This document shows positions 24,447 to 36,740 of a DNA stretch of 64,000 nucleotides, piece by piece. The position numbers were made by a program, and so were the translations under genes. The number at the start of each line of letters is the position of its first letter. Within the stretch, counting starts at the first letter, position 1. The notes beneath the pieces were generated by a model, which saw only the letters and a program-made list of their open reading frames with translations, was not told the DNA's origin and did not search any database. This stretch comes from Epiperipatus broadwayi (taxonomy: Eukaryota; Onychophora; Udeonychophora; Euonychophora; Peripatidae), in assembly GCA_028023455.1 (NCBI GenBank), contig JAQFVV010000012.1, forward strand, positions 8,158,499 to 8,222,498, read 5' to 3'.

Positions 24447-27319
24447 TGTAACAGTCATATTTGAACATTCACGCAACAAAATCCAGAGTTTTGGTAAATT
24501 ATACCGAGGCTGATCTAGATGAGGGTTTGAGACCAAATCCGACCACACCTCAGCTCCTTCACCAACATTCCCTGACTTACTACCTTATGAATGACATATA
24601 TGAGGTCACACTCGTAATCTCTTAATTTCCGCGCCGGCAGTAGCAAAGGGTAAAACGAGAGACTCTAGGATAATTAACTAAACGCTTTATAGCTTAACCA
24701 AACACACTCACACAACTTATGGCTGATTATCTAATGTATATATTAATAATTATGGATGGTGATTTAATATAAACAAAGTGAATAATACTGCAGATGTTAA
24801 TATGTTTTAAAATTATTTAATATTGACAAAACACAAACAATAACAATTAAATATACTGCATATTCCATTCGCAGGTGGGATGGTGAAAATACGAACTACA
24901 CGTTCAGTAATTAATCATTTGTACTTAACGATCATCATTTATTATAGCGTTTATACATTTAATTTATTTTTACGTCTACACTGATGCCTAAATCATGCTC
25001 TGCCATTCCTATTCAGTTTGTTAAGGGTTAAATTTTAAGAGTGGCAACTTTATACAATGTGTACTTAAATTTATTATTACGTGATGAGCAATCATTGTGC
25101 TCTTTATGTAGATATTCTTAGATAAACTAGATCTTAGGTTCAGATCAATGCTAAACAATTAATATAACAGCAGATGAACTGGCGTTTTGTAGCATAACTT
25201 CGGAGGCTACGGCGCTATGCAAATTACATCAGAGATGCGGCTTGAATGCACCTTTACTCATGAGATTCAGTAATGTTTACTCGGTTCTCAGATACCGGTC
25301 GCCTGCTATATGTGAACTTTTAGTTTGGATGATCGAACAGCCATAATATACGATGCTGGATTCCAGTGTTCCAGTTCTGAAGAAGGTAATGGGAATGACT
25401 CTTAAAATCATTATCCCATTCAAGATAGAGGGCTGTCCGAACTAGGGATGATAAGATAGTCTTTAAAACCTAATCTTATCTTAATAATTATATGATAGCA
25501 AGGCGGAATGCACCTCAGTGCTTCGTAAAAGCTCATTCACAACGCTTTCTAAATATTAATTATTACAATCAGTGAAGCGCGAAATCTATAGTTTCTTCTG
25601 CAAACTACCCTACGCCAGTTAGTTAAATAAACACTGAAATTGTGCTAAAGAGAACTTTATTAAAATGATCTAGTTTATCAATTAAATAACTACAAAGTTT
25701 ATCAATTAAATAACTACATATTCTATGAAAATATATTAATGGGGTCTAAAGCATATCCGGGACTTAAACTGGGCTAACTACCGAATATGCCTTAAATTAT
25801 CACTCTCTCATGTTTAAAATAAACAGACCTTTTAATAAGCAATATATATGTGATATTAAGCTAAACATAGCAGTTCAACTAATTTATCAAAGTAGGTTTC
25901 AGACCAGAGATCTATAAATATGCCAAATAGCATACTTTAATTTACTCGAGAACAAAAATGTCTCTTTATGTTTATAATAATTAATAATCTCTGCTCCGAA
26001 GGCATAGCATAAATCAATAAATGCATTTTAACAATATATATATATGCAAAAGTATAGACGTGAATAGAGAAAATAATAAGGCAAATAAGCTTTTATAAGT
26101 TGAATTTAAAAGATTTAAGAATTTGAGATCGGGCAAGATTTACATTTTAACTTTTAAAGTATTTTAAAATTTACAGATTGAAATACCCTTATTTAATACA
26201 GTTTAAGTAACTTAAAAGAGAATACACTTTTTAACATAGTTTAACTAATTTGGGAGATTTGAGTTTAAGAGTTTGTGCACATTATTTATATTATATAGCT
26301 AGCTTTAGGAAAGATTTAGAAATTTTCTATAGCTTTAGATTTAGCTTGGTTGAAAAGTTGTTACCGGTTTATTCTGAAGGCTTCCAGCTTGACAGTATGA
26401 AACACACACGCATGGACTGATTTATCTGAGCTGGTTCATCTATGGGCTATTCTTTCAGGTAGCTGTGGTTTGGATCTTCGGTCTCCATAAATGGTTCTTG
26501 ACTGCCAGGAAGGTGGCCTTTGCTTTTCTAGCCACTTATTTGCATGATAAAAACTGGGCAAACTGCTTGGGTATAAGTTGACACATGAGTAAAGCAAAAT
26601 GGATGATGATTTCTTTTCCAATTGGCCTTTTTATATTTCTTTTACCCCCCTCTTACAGCTCATTTGCAATCTTTATTTTTAGACTTTAAAACTTAAGAAG
26701 TCTTAATTGCATCAACTTCAAATAAATCAGTTAGATTGATTTCAGGCTTAATTGTTCCTTTTTATTTCACAAGATTCAAGTTCGGCTGAATTTTATTGCA
26801 GATTTAATTGTCCAATTTTTTTTTTATAAGAATCATAAAGTCTGGATTTATGCAAGTGGTATCTCATAAGATTTACAAAGTTCTTTTTTCTTTAAACAAT
26901 GAATTTCTTTTTTTTTTCTATTCTTGAAAGAGATTTAAGCTGCAAACATTTTAACGTATACCTGAGAAAACTGCATTTGTTCTTAATTGCTATACGTGAT
27001 TAAGTAATTTAGTAATTGGATAACTTCAAAGACGGTTTGAAATAATTTAGAGAACTCTGTTCTTATATAATACAATTTCCACAGCTTAAAACCAATTTAA
27101 TAATTTAAAATCATAAGATAAATATTTGTGAAATTATAAGGTGGGTACATTATATAATGATAATATCAATCAGATGTGAATATACAATTTTTAGCAAATA
27201 AAAATATTACAAAATGTATATACAATCATTGTAGATGTGTGTGTATGTACAATTACCCACATATATGTGTAAATATACATTTTTATTTATATTAAATTGC
27301 TTAGTATAGCTATATATAT
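24447..27319 (-). repeat. LTR-like unit 1
   Basis: Starts TGTAACAGTCA. The minus-strand TATA candidate is 2,179 bases from that edge. The unit holds several stems: aatgggaatga against tcattatcccatt (about 25386-25430), gataagat against atcttatc (about 25450-25485), and a 23-base unit beginning agtttatcaa duplicated at 25672-25694 and 25696-25718. No primer-binding site is visible beyond the TGTTACA end on the minus strand, as expected for a 3' or solo LTR. Confidence 0.4.
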
Positions 27320-30058
27320 TGTAACAGTCAGAATCGTCTATCTCGCTAACACACTGCAGAATTCAAACCCCAGACACAAAACTGAACATTCTAGGAGGGG
27401 TTGCCTTCTAGATATACTAAGTTCGAATCTAAAGCCCAAATTTCACAGCGCCATCTATGTGACAGCGCATCTGATGCCACTACTAGTATGACCTTTGACC
27501 GGTGCCTGGTGGTCAGGGAGAAACAAAAGACTCTATACTAAAAGAAGTTTGGGTGGCTAATTAACGTCTATGGATTTACAAAAGAAATGCAGAAAATATA
27601 TATATATAGACCGAGACAGTGATAGAAATCAATAAAATATCAAATTTAGTTTTAAATAATTTCACAAAATTTATTCATATAAATCATATATATAATGCCA
27701 CTGTCTACTTATATGAGACAGGGACGCGTATTAAATAATTGTAGGCATTATATTCCCACAACTGACAAAAGACTTTAAAACAAAGTGATGTATTCTATTC
27801 CTCGGGCTAATAGCATTACGATAATGTGCTTGATGAAATAGGAACATATGCGAGGTGCTTTGAACAATTATACAAGTCTAAGAAAATATTTGAAAATTAA
27901 GTGTTCTAAAATATTTATTGATTTTGAGAATGGCACGGACAAAAGCTTACTAAGCAACAAAGTGGGAATGTGATCAAAGCATTTATTTGAGAATAATAAT
28001 AATAGAGTTGCATTGGGAGGTCAGTATTGCTGATAATGAATTTATTAAAGTTGGAGGGTGTGACACGTTTAAGTCACGGATGCTTTGTAAAATAAATATA
28101 AAATAAAACAATATCGAATATCCGGAATGATTATGGAGGGCGTCTCGCCGCTAACCCGTAGGAAAGTATTTTGATGAACAGCTGAAACTTAGTGACTGGA
28201 TGACGACTCTGCCGGGAAACCGCAAACGAAGAGAATGGACTTAGCTGTGTAAAGAATCCTTGGAAAAGTAAAACAAAGCGGTCTCAACAACCAATTCATG
28301 TACCAGCAATACGAGACTAGTATATATAAAACATCTAAATGGGTTTTACTTGGATTAAGAGAAATGCCCAATCAAATTCCCAAAAATTCATTTAAAAGGG
28401 TCCGCACATTCTCAACGTCAATGATGAACTTTGTAATTAAAGTAAAACACGGTAATTAAAATAAGAAAATGCATGCTTGCGGGTTTGAAAAGTAAGTATA
28501 GATTTATATACGCAATCGTGCATTGGGGACACATTTAAATCATTGACCTCGCACATACTCTCATATTAGATTAAAATCAATAACATGTAGATTTTAAACT
28601 ATGTGATTATATTATATATTAAAGAATAGAATCGCCCTCGAACGAGTGATTTGCAAGATAATAAAATTGGAAAATTATAAATTTAAAATATGCCCTAATA
28701 GCGGCGTCTTACTTTCAATAAAGGGAATAGTTCACTCGGTCAAAGACGATCATAATAAAATAAAAGAAAGCTTTATAAATAGAAAATATTAACCCAAGGA
28801 TAGAGCAAAACTGTTGATTATATTATATTAACACGTTAAAGAAATACATAATGAAGTTATGTGAAATATAAGGAAAACAATTTTAAATAGCTATAGCATG
28901 TTAGTTATCACAAGAGCTCTTGGGTTAATTTAGGGTTACCTCTGGAGAAGCATTTTCAGGTAGATGTTCAGCAGGTTTTATAATTCAGCAGTAAAATCTG
29001 GAAATGTTCATATTTTTGGCAGCGGCAGCAGTTCCGGGGTTCCTTGTGTGATAACTTCCGATAGTCTACGGCAGCATATGACCATTTCGGAGAGAAATAG
29101 CCTTCTTGCACTCTACTATATCATGTCAAGATTTACAAATTACTACTATAATTTTGGTTAGAAACATTAGACCTCAGAATGATTTCTCTTAGAAACATTA
29201 GAAGAACTAAACAAAAGAAAAACCTCCTTTTTATAGTAGAATTTAACAATAGAACTGCCCTGGAGCATTACAAAAATATATCGGACTTATTAGCTGTAAT
29301 CATCCGAATGTCTAAAAAAATTCAACATTAATTAATTTCTTTTGTTACTTTCCCTGTCGACACTCGAATTACAAACTAGATTTAATTAAAAATTACCTTT
29401 ATTAATTAAAGAAAACCTTAAGTGGACATCTGCTGTTTTTAGATAAACTTATATAATATTAACTAATTAAACTATTGTCCCTCATTTATTTTAAAAGAAA
29501 TATTTGGAATGACTTTTATTAGATTAAACGAAAATGATTTTACCTTTTAAATTGCAATATTTGAATCTATTTACTAAATGAATATTTACTAAATGAATTT
29601 TATTTTAAATCAAAATATATTACGACAGTAATATATTTGTAAATAGATTTAAACAAAATAACTTTAACAATTTATAATTTTGATATGTTTTAAAATGCAT
29701 ATCATAGTGTGTGCGCAATTACAACTTATATAACCTACTTTTAAATAAATGTAAATTATGTGAACAAATACATAATTCATAATATTTTATTTTATTTGGG
29801 AATAAGTTATATATATAATACGAGCATTGTGCTCATGGTTTAAAATTAGGCGGGATTTTCGGTATATAAGTGTATTGCAGACACACTATGATAGATTGGG
29901 GTTCAAACTAAGGTATGAGGGTAGGAAGTAGGTGAGAAAAGGTGAAACGAAGATCTGCAAAGCAGACCTTACTGTTTCAATATGTGTACCTCTAGGGTTT
30001 GAATTAGGGAAATGAAGACTACTATTTTATATAGTAAGTGAAATGTAGGATGACCAAA
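27320..30058 (-). repeat. LTR-like unit 2
   Basis: Begins with the same 11 bases as unit 1 and is also preceded by atat. Its minus-strand TATA candidate (29226-29235) lies 1,906 bases in. Sequence similarity to unit 1 beyond the edge and a few landmarks is low by eye, so the two are different families or very old copies. A hairpin gatctgcaaagcagacc sits near the right end (about 29950-29967). The right terminus does not show a clean CA on the plus strand unless the last two bases are taken as 30060-30061. Confidence 0.38.
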
Positions 30059-30063
30059 TCATA

Positions 30064-30524
30064 TTTCAATATGTTCCTAAAATTTATAATACATTATTAA
30101 AAAATAAAAATTATATAGATAAAAATATTAAAATAGGATGGTCAAACAGTGAAACTCTTGATATATTAATAGGGAATTATAAAATAAAAGAAGATATAAA
30201 AAGATTATAGTATATAAAATTATTTGTGGGATTTGCAGTATGGTTTATTATGGACATACAGCAAAACAATTAGAAGAAAGGGCTAAAGACAATAACATTG
30301 CTATTAATAGAAGCGATGACAGATCTACATTATATGTTCACTAGTTAAAATAAGGACATAGAATAGATTGTGTTAAGAATATAAGTCCATTAAATTATAT
30401 TAAAGAAATTAATAGAAGGCAGATGTATGAAACCAATTGCATTAATTATAACAGAAATAAGTATATGACCATTTATAAAACATCAATTAATTTAACTAAT
30501 AATTGGATAATGAAAAATGAATGA
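30064..30524 (+). pseudogene. PLE-2 thumb and GIY-YIG endonuclease, separated C-terminus
   Basis: After the insertion the PLE reading resumes. FQYVPKIYNTLL and IGWSNSETLDILIGNYKI (about 30064-30185) fit the PLE thumb/linker pattern that ends in W.....LKDILV. A stop precedes VYKIICGICSMVYYGHTA (30210-30263), the GIY-YIG core, with the following KQLEERAKDNN supplying the usual arginine helix. STLYVH, a stop, then YGHRIDCVKN and INRRQMYETNCINYNRNKY complete the nuclease-like C-terminus, ending in a stop at 30522-30524. In PLEs the GIY-YIG domain nicks target DNA. At least two in-frame stops make this copy dead. The region 30525-31010 to the right is probably the element's 3' UTR, but its end is not visible. 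Confidence 0.8.
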
Positions 30525-33500
30525 GGGTTGTATAATATGTGTTGTTATAAAAATATTTAAGTGTAATTATAGGCTTGTGTTAATTTTATATAGAGCCAGT
30601 AGATGTCACTATGTATGCAATATAGGTTATTTTTGTAATTAAGACATATTGAAAAGGACAAAAATTTAAAATTTGCCGAAAAGAGCTTTTATATGTTATT
30701 TTTGTGTTATGATTATATGACTATATTACAGCTATTGTTATATATCATTTTGTTGTTAGATAAAGATATTTTATTATATCTATGATTTATTATAATACTT
30801 TTATTATTATTATATTATTACCTATTTTATTTATCAATTTTTAATTTATATATAATAATTGTTTGAAACATTGAAGATTGATAACTAAATCTGCTGGGTG
30901 TTGAGGCAGCAATTTTACAGTAATTTTTTCAATTATCTAATATAGAACGTACATTCCATCTTCTCTCCCAAATTTATTAATATCATTCAATTGTTAATAA
31001 AAGGTTTTTTTTTTGTGTGTGTGTGCGTGCTTTTTTCCTTCATATATTTTACTACATATTTCCCATGTTTCAATTGAGTTTGCTTTACCAATTATCCTCC
31101 TTTCTCCCCTCCATCCCTATATATATATTATAACCCAAAATAATTAGAAAAGAAGGAAAATGAAACCAATTAAAAGAATTTCTCCAGAGGATGATGATTA
31201 CTAATCAGTAACCATAATACTATTCATGAAATACAATATATGATAATAATAACATAGCCTAAGCTCAGGATTCTTCTATACATGATATACGCCAATTCTC
31301 AAAGAGACATAGGGGTAAGGATAATAATGATTAAGCATTGTAATTATACTGATTAACATTTATATAATAAATTTTTAAGATAAGAACTCTCAGCTCACTC
31401 TGTCAAAATATAAATGCTCTTAATATTGAAAACACATACCAAAGAGTAGTTAAATTATACCATATTTTTATCATAATATATTTTTGTATACTTCCCACCA
31501 ATGTAATAACACATCTCACCATTTCATTGTAAATGATCTGATTCATAATTCAGAACTTTTGATAAAGGATAATAATGTTTCTTAAGTTTTATTTGTGCCA
31601 CTTTTCAAAATAATTTTTTTTGGTCATTAATTACAATAATAAGATCTCAGGATTCTTTATTAGATATTTCTAATATTAAAATTTTCACTTTTTTATTTAT
31701 TAGTTATTAAACAATGAATGACTTCCTAGTGAAAATATGAGGAGACACCCACCCTCTTACCCCTAAGATAATGTCTATTTAATTTACAAAAATAACAAAT
31801 TTTAAAAGAAAATATTTTAGAGTAAAATACATAGAAACTCTTAATTTAGAATAAAGTAGTCTTTTAGGATAGCATTGGAATACCAAGAGTGAATAATTGT
31901 TTTTATGGTCACTCAGGATATCCTATTAACAACTCATTCAAACGTTTTCTTATGAAATTGAGATAAATAATTTAAGAATAAATTGATGAATAATAATGAA
32001 TAAGTAGATAATAATTTATTACAAAAGCAGTCTTTTAATAATTGAAATTGAATTATAGTGATTATTTATAATTATGAAAATGAATAAATATTTTATTCTG
32101 TAGATACATTCTTCACATCTGTAAACCATTAATAACAATGTGATTCTTATCTTCAATTTTATGTGCATGTACTCTTAGTAATTAAAATAAAATATAATTG
32201 TATCATTAATTATATAAATGTTAAGATTTTTGGGTAAGTCATATGTGATTGAGATGATATTAAAATCAAACATAAAAATTTAATAATAAAATATGACATT
32301 TATTTATGCAACAAGAACAATTCAATAAGAATACTTTTGGGAATCTACATACTTAAAAAATGAGGTATTTAAATACAATGCTATAAAATTTTACTGCATT
32401 GAAGGAATACAATTTTACAAGTTTGCAGTTTATGGCAATAAACAAGTAAATTTATAAATTAACTATTTTAACTTGTCTGACTGCTATAAAATTTTTAACA
32501 TGGGTATTATTACAATAATGTATGCATTTTTCCTGACTGATAAAAGCTTTTATTAACTTAAGCATTATTACAAGTTCATCTTTTTTGCGTACCAATCACA
32601 CTGTAATGTTATCCCAACAATGAGTATATCTTGATAACAATCATTTCATGAATCCAAAAAGTCTCTATGCTTAAGATGATGTATATTGCTTATTTAGACC
32701 TATAATTACAATTTTAAAATTAAAACAAATTAACTATCAGTTTTATATTCTATAATGCTGGCAAAGCACAGCAAAACAGATCTAGACACCAGAACTATCT
32801 AATCTCAATTGCCATAATAATAATGTAGTCATGTGGTATTCCACACATGGCTCCATATGAAATATGATACTTCTGACAGAAAAAGAAAAATAAGGCAATG
32901 AACCTAATAATGGTATGAACTCAAAAGAACACCTACATTTTGAGGGCAAATAAATATGTTAGGACCTTTGTTTTTTAACATATAGAAAAAATGAAAATGA
33001 ACCACCATAAGTATTGGGAACAATAGGTACTGCCTCAAACTAAGCATTTATGCAAAATGTGAAACACGAAAATATATACCACTCATGAAAAAATGCCATC
33101 ATAAGAGAAAGACAATGCCAAAATCTCATTATAAAATACATGTACTAATAAAATAATGTCATCAAGAGAGAGTCTCAATTTTACTATCTTTTGTAAAATA
33201 CAATAAGAACAAAATAAATATCAACAGAGAGATAAAACTACTATCTCTTAGAAAATGTAATGGCAAGATAAGCATAAACAATAAACAAAGGAGAGACTAA
33301 TGGGACAATCTAACAAATATAATAATTCTTAACTGATATATAAAGCTGACAACAAAGTTATTGGCCAAACCTGGCTTAATAAAATATGGCATGAAATAAA
33401 CAATAAAATAAGAATATACAATATCTTCACTGGTTTTGCATAAACATTTTCATCTAGGTAAATAAATTACTTATAACAGGGGACAAAGCAATACTTTTTA

Positions 33501-35650
33501 AAATAATATATCAAAATAATATAATATTAATAACTAATACATAAAATATATCAGACAAGAATGCATAGTATAACTGTATAAAACACATAAATTACAAAAA
33601 ACAAAAATATTTAACAGTATATTCAGTTTACCAAAATTTAAATTATTGAAATCCTTCATCCTGGAGATTTCACCAGTAATCAAGATATAGTTTTTCAATC
33701 ATATAAATTTTTCTCCACTTGTTGAAATTACAGCAAATTAATACATTAGATGCAAAGCATTCCAAATTATTTTTATATAAGAGATTTTTTTAAAACATAA
33801 GGACACAAACATTAATGGCCATTCAGTTTTACAAAATATTTTTTAAAACAAGTAATCACTGACAAATTATGTTATAACATTAAGTAAACTTTTATTTATT
33901 CATTCCAGAAAATACAATTTAATACTGAGGTTTAGGAACAAAGATTCTTTGTAAATAAGCAGATTTTATTGGAGAGAGAGAGAGCTGGGTTTAAATTCAC
34001 ATTGTATCTCTAATTATAATGATGAAGTATGCAACAAAGCAGGTTTCATTAAAAGGTAATTGTATATAACTCAAAGTATAATTTATTAAAGATACTTCAT
34101 ATTTCTTTTATAATGGAAAATATAGCTGTTTCAATTATTTTGTCCAGACGTATTTAAATGATTATAATAATGGAATTTTAAGTAATATATTTATGATAAA
34201 GGTATGATATCATTCTTTTTTAGACATGAGCATGGACATAACACTTTTTCAATGTAAACATCAATTAATAAATCTTTATTTTACATGCTTGAAATATATT
34301 TTTTGTTATCAAGCTTGCATAAGTTGAAATATACACAAGTAGTCTCTTTCATTCGAGCAATTATGGTAATAAATAATTCACTATGATATGTAATTAAGAT
34401 ATTTTAAAATTAATACAATGGTCCTTCTATGTAGGATTAAAATAGTTCATTTAGTAAAAGAAAAGTAAATTTATCCAAGAGAAGACCATTATTTAAATAT
34501 AATATTGAAATGATATATTTCAAAAACATTATGGAAGACAAAACATTTAAAAGTGTTTGAATAAATCTTGTACTTTTTCAACATTCTTTTAAATATTAAA
34601 GTAAAGCATTTAAAAATCTTAAAGAATTGCTATAAATATTGTAAAACATAAGTCTTTAACAGCCTTATCCTTAAGACAGTAGAAATACTAAGTTTAGAAT
34701 AAAGTTTATTGTAAATATAAAATTGAAAATCACAAAAAAAAATTATGCAAATGATGCAAGCTATATAAAATTCTCAGTGTGCAAATATTGAATAAATACA
34801 ATTCAACAATTACATAGAAATAATTGTTTAAATTTTCCATTCTGTTTTTTTTCTTAAAAACTGTTGACTTTGAAATGTCCAATAGACCTTCGCTTAAAGT
34901 TTTAGTACCTGAATTAGATCTTTTTTAATTTTCATTTTTAAGCGGGTGACCCATGCATCCTTTTTGGTCAGTCAATATGTTTTCTTTCTTTAGTGACATA
35001 AAAAGTATAAGCACGATGTCAACCAAAATACAGGCATTTGATAGCTCAATGATGTGGGTTTCCAAAGATGTCTACCACAAGAAAATCTGATGAAATTTGG
35101 ATTTTTTATAGAATTTTTAATGAAGGAGTGAATTTAATTTTTTTGTTTTTTGATCGATTTTGTAAATGTTTAATAATTTATTAATTTATTATTATGTTTA
35201 TATGATGTGTTTGTGTTTACAAGTAATGAATTACAAAATTAATAATCAAATGTATATAAAGATTGCATACACAGGCAAATAATCAAATTCTGATTCTTGT
35301 TTATGCCTTGATACTCATGCTTTGGAATCACTCTGTTTTTGCTATATGTTTTATCATATTATTTTCGAGTCTATAGCTAACAAATGGACTATGTGCAAAT
35401 AAATTATATCTATGTGATACAATAAATATAACAAGATAGCATCACTGGTGTACATAAAGAATATAAACATCACTGATGTACACAGAAAAATATAAAATGA
35501 AGAGATGAAAGTCATTTTATCACAGACAGTAGCCTACAATTTTTAGTTTTAGATAGACAAGAATCCAATTGCTATGATGACAAATGCATATCTATCTTCC
35601 GGAAATGATTTGTTTTGTATCCTTTATTAGGATGAATCTTTTTCTTATAG
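30525..35650. other. AT-rich non-coding stretch, including probable PLE-2 3' UTR
   Basis: No supported gene. The first few hundred bases are likely PLE-2 tail. A T/GT run at 31003-31026 and a GA run at 33973-33984 are the only clear simple repeats. A 28/29-base unit beginning catcactg is tandemly doubled at 35440-35467 and 35468-35496. No RNA gene is recognised. Confidence 0.5.
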
Positions 35651-35733
35651 ACACCTTTGACATTTGGTAACTTTTGGATGAAGAATTCATATGCAACTTA
35701 TTTTGGAGATTCTGAAGCTATGGATTATCTTAG
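35651..35733 (+). CDS. Candidate internal exon of an unidentified host gene
   Basis: An 83-base stretch is preceded by a pyrimidine-rich acceptor (tctttttcttatag, 35637-35650) and followed by GT (35734-35735). It is open in phase 0 and gives TPLTFGNFWMKNSYATYF followed by GDSEAMDYL with two bases left over. The composition (W, G, D, A, M) is unlike random AT-rich translations around it. I do not recognise the protein. The RTE copy C starts two bases further on, and its target duplication (atcttaggt / atctcaggt) spans the exon-donor junction. This could equally be a chance open frame: 27 codons is short. Confidence 0.3.
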
Positions 35734-35735
35734 GT

Positions 35736-36731
35736 CATCACCATCATCATCATCAACCATTATCAGTCCACTGCAGATGAAGGTCTCTCCAAGTTTAGTC
35801 CATCTTTTCCTATCTTTAGCTTTTCTTTTCCACATCACCCCTGAATACTTTCTTATTTCATCCATCCATCACATGTAGTCTCTTTCTCAGTCTTTTACAA
35901 TCTCTTGGAATTCAGTTTAAAATTTCAATTGCCCATCTATTATCTCTTCTAGCAATATGTCCAGCCCAACTCCAATCTTTTAATTTTTTCAATGAGGTCA
36001 GTAACACCTGTTTGTTCTCTTACCCATACATTGCATTTTCGATCTTTTCTTGTTACTCCCAACATGCATCTCTCCATACTTCTTTGAGTAGTCTGATGTC
36101 TCTGTATTGCTCTTCTATTAAGTGTCCAAGTCTCAGATCCATAAATAAGAACTGGCAAAACACATTTATTAAAAACCTTTCTTTTCAAACACATAGGTAT
36201 ATTTCCTTTTAGTATCAAGTTATTTCTACCAAAAGCACTCCAACCAAGTTTAATTCTATGATTAATTTCATCCATTATGTTTCCATCTGTAGTAATAATC
36301 TGACCAAGGTATTTGTAACTGTTAACTTCTTCTAACTCATTATAATCAATCTTTATTTTCATATTTTGAGAAAATCCATTAAACATTACTTTAGTCTTTT
36401 TAACATTTATCTTTAGTCCTACTTTCATCTGATAACTCCTGCAACATTTCCTGTAGCTCTAAAGCATTATTTGCAAAAACAACTACATCATCTGCAAAAT
36501 CTAAATGACTTAAATAATCTCCATTTACTTTTACTCCTTTAGCTTCCCATTTTAATCCACAAAATGCTTCTTGCAGCACTGCTGTAAAAATTTTTGAGAT
36601 ATGGAGTCACCCTGTCTTACACCTTTTTCAATGTTGATTTTCTGACTATCATTATGTAATCTAATTGTTGCTTTTGCATTTTTATAAATATTCTTTAAAA
36701 TATGACATTATCCTGAATCTACACCTTGATG
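35736..36731 (-). mobile_element. RTE/BovB-type LINE copy C, 5'-truncated, with target duplication
   Basis: The minus strand holds the 3' kilobase of the RTE family. It ends in the ATG-repeat tail (plus-strand catcaccatcatcatcatca at 35736-35755) and is bounded by a 9-base duplication with one mismatch: atcttaggt (35727-35735) and atctcaggt (36732-36740). 5' truncation is usual for LINEs. It is the least decayed of the three copies in this window. Confidence 0.82.
35949..36620 (-). pseudogene. RTE reverse transcriptase C-terminal half
   Basis: From about 36580 leftward one frame gives LQEAFCGLKWEAKGVKV, motif C LDFADDVVVFANNALE (with the FADD aspartates intact) and LQEMLQELSDES. After a one-base shift a 159-codon frame (36428-35949) gives MKVGLKINVKKTKVMF, YNELEEVNSYKYLG, the LGWSAFGRNN block, VLIYGSETWTLNRR, RSMERCMLGVTRKDRK and REQTGVTDLIEKIKRLE. 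These are diagnostic of RTE/BovB-type LINEs. The frame ends GWTYC and a stop where the family continues with a GHIAR-like block. The N-terminal endonuclease and RT motifs 0-B are absent because of 5' truncation. Not functional alone. Confidence 0.82.
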
Positions 36732-36740
36732 ATCTCAGGT

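Larger units (their letters stand above)
24447..30058 (-). mobile_element. 5.6 kb non-coding insertion inside PLE-2: two LTR-like units
   Basis: The PLE-2 reading is interrupted exactly here. The flanks carry tcatat at 24441-24446 and 30059-30064, a likely 6-bp target duplication (TG...CA ends with a 3-bp TAT duplication are an alternative reading). The insert has no ORF above about 65 codons and is less AT-biased than its surroundings. It contains two units that both begin TGTAACAGTCA (24447 and 27320), typical of an LTR edge read from the minus strand (...TGACTGTTACA). Each has CCTTTTTATA about 2 kb further right (26626-26635 and 29226-29235), a minus-strand TATA box. Both also share a cagg/gagactct...taattaac landmark near the left end. 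I read them as diverged long LTRs without internal coding. The retroelement class is unproven. Confidence 0.5.

Noticed and set aside
1-31010. Hammerhead ribozyme in the Penelope-like elements
   Set aside because: PLEs often carry one, so I looked for the ctgatga...gaaa core on both strands near both PLEs. I saw no convincing arrangement; a covariance-model search would be needed to exclude it.
35657-35878. 73-codon plus-strand ORF taken as one protein
   Set aside because: Its second half is antisense to the RTE 3' tail; only the part before 35734 could be host coding sequence.
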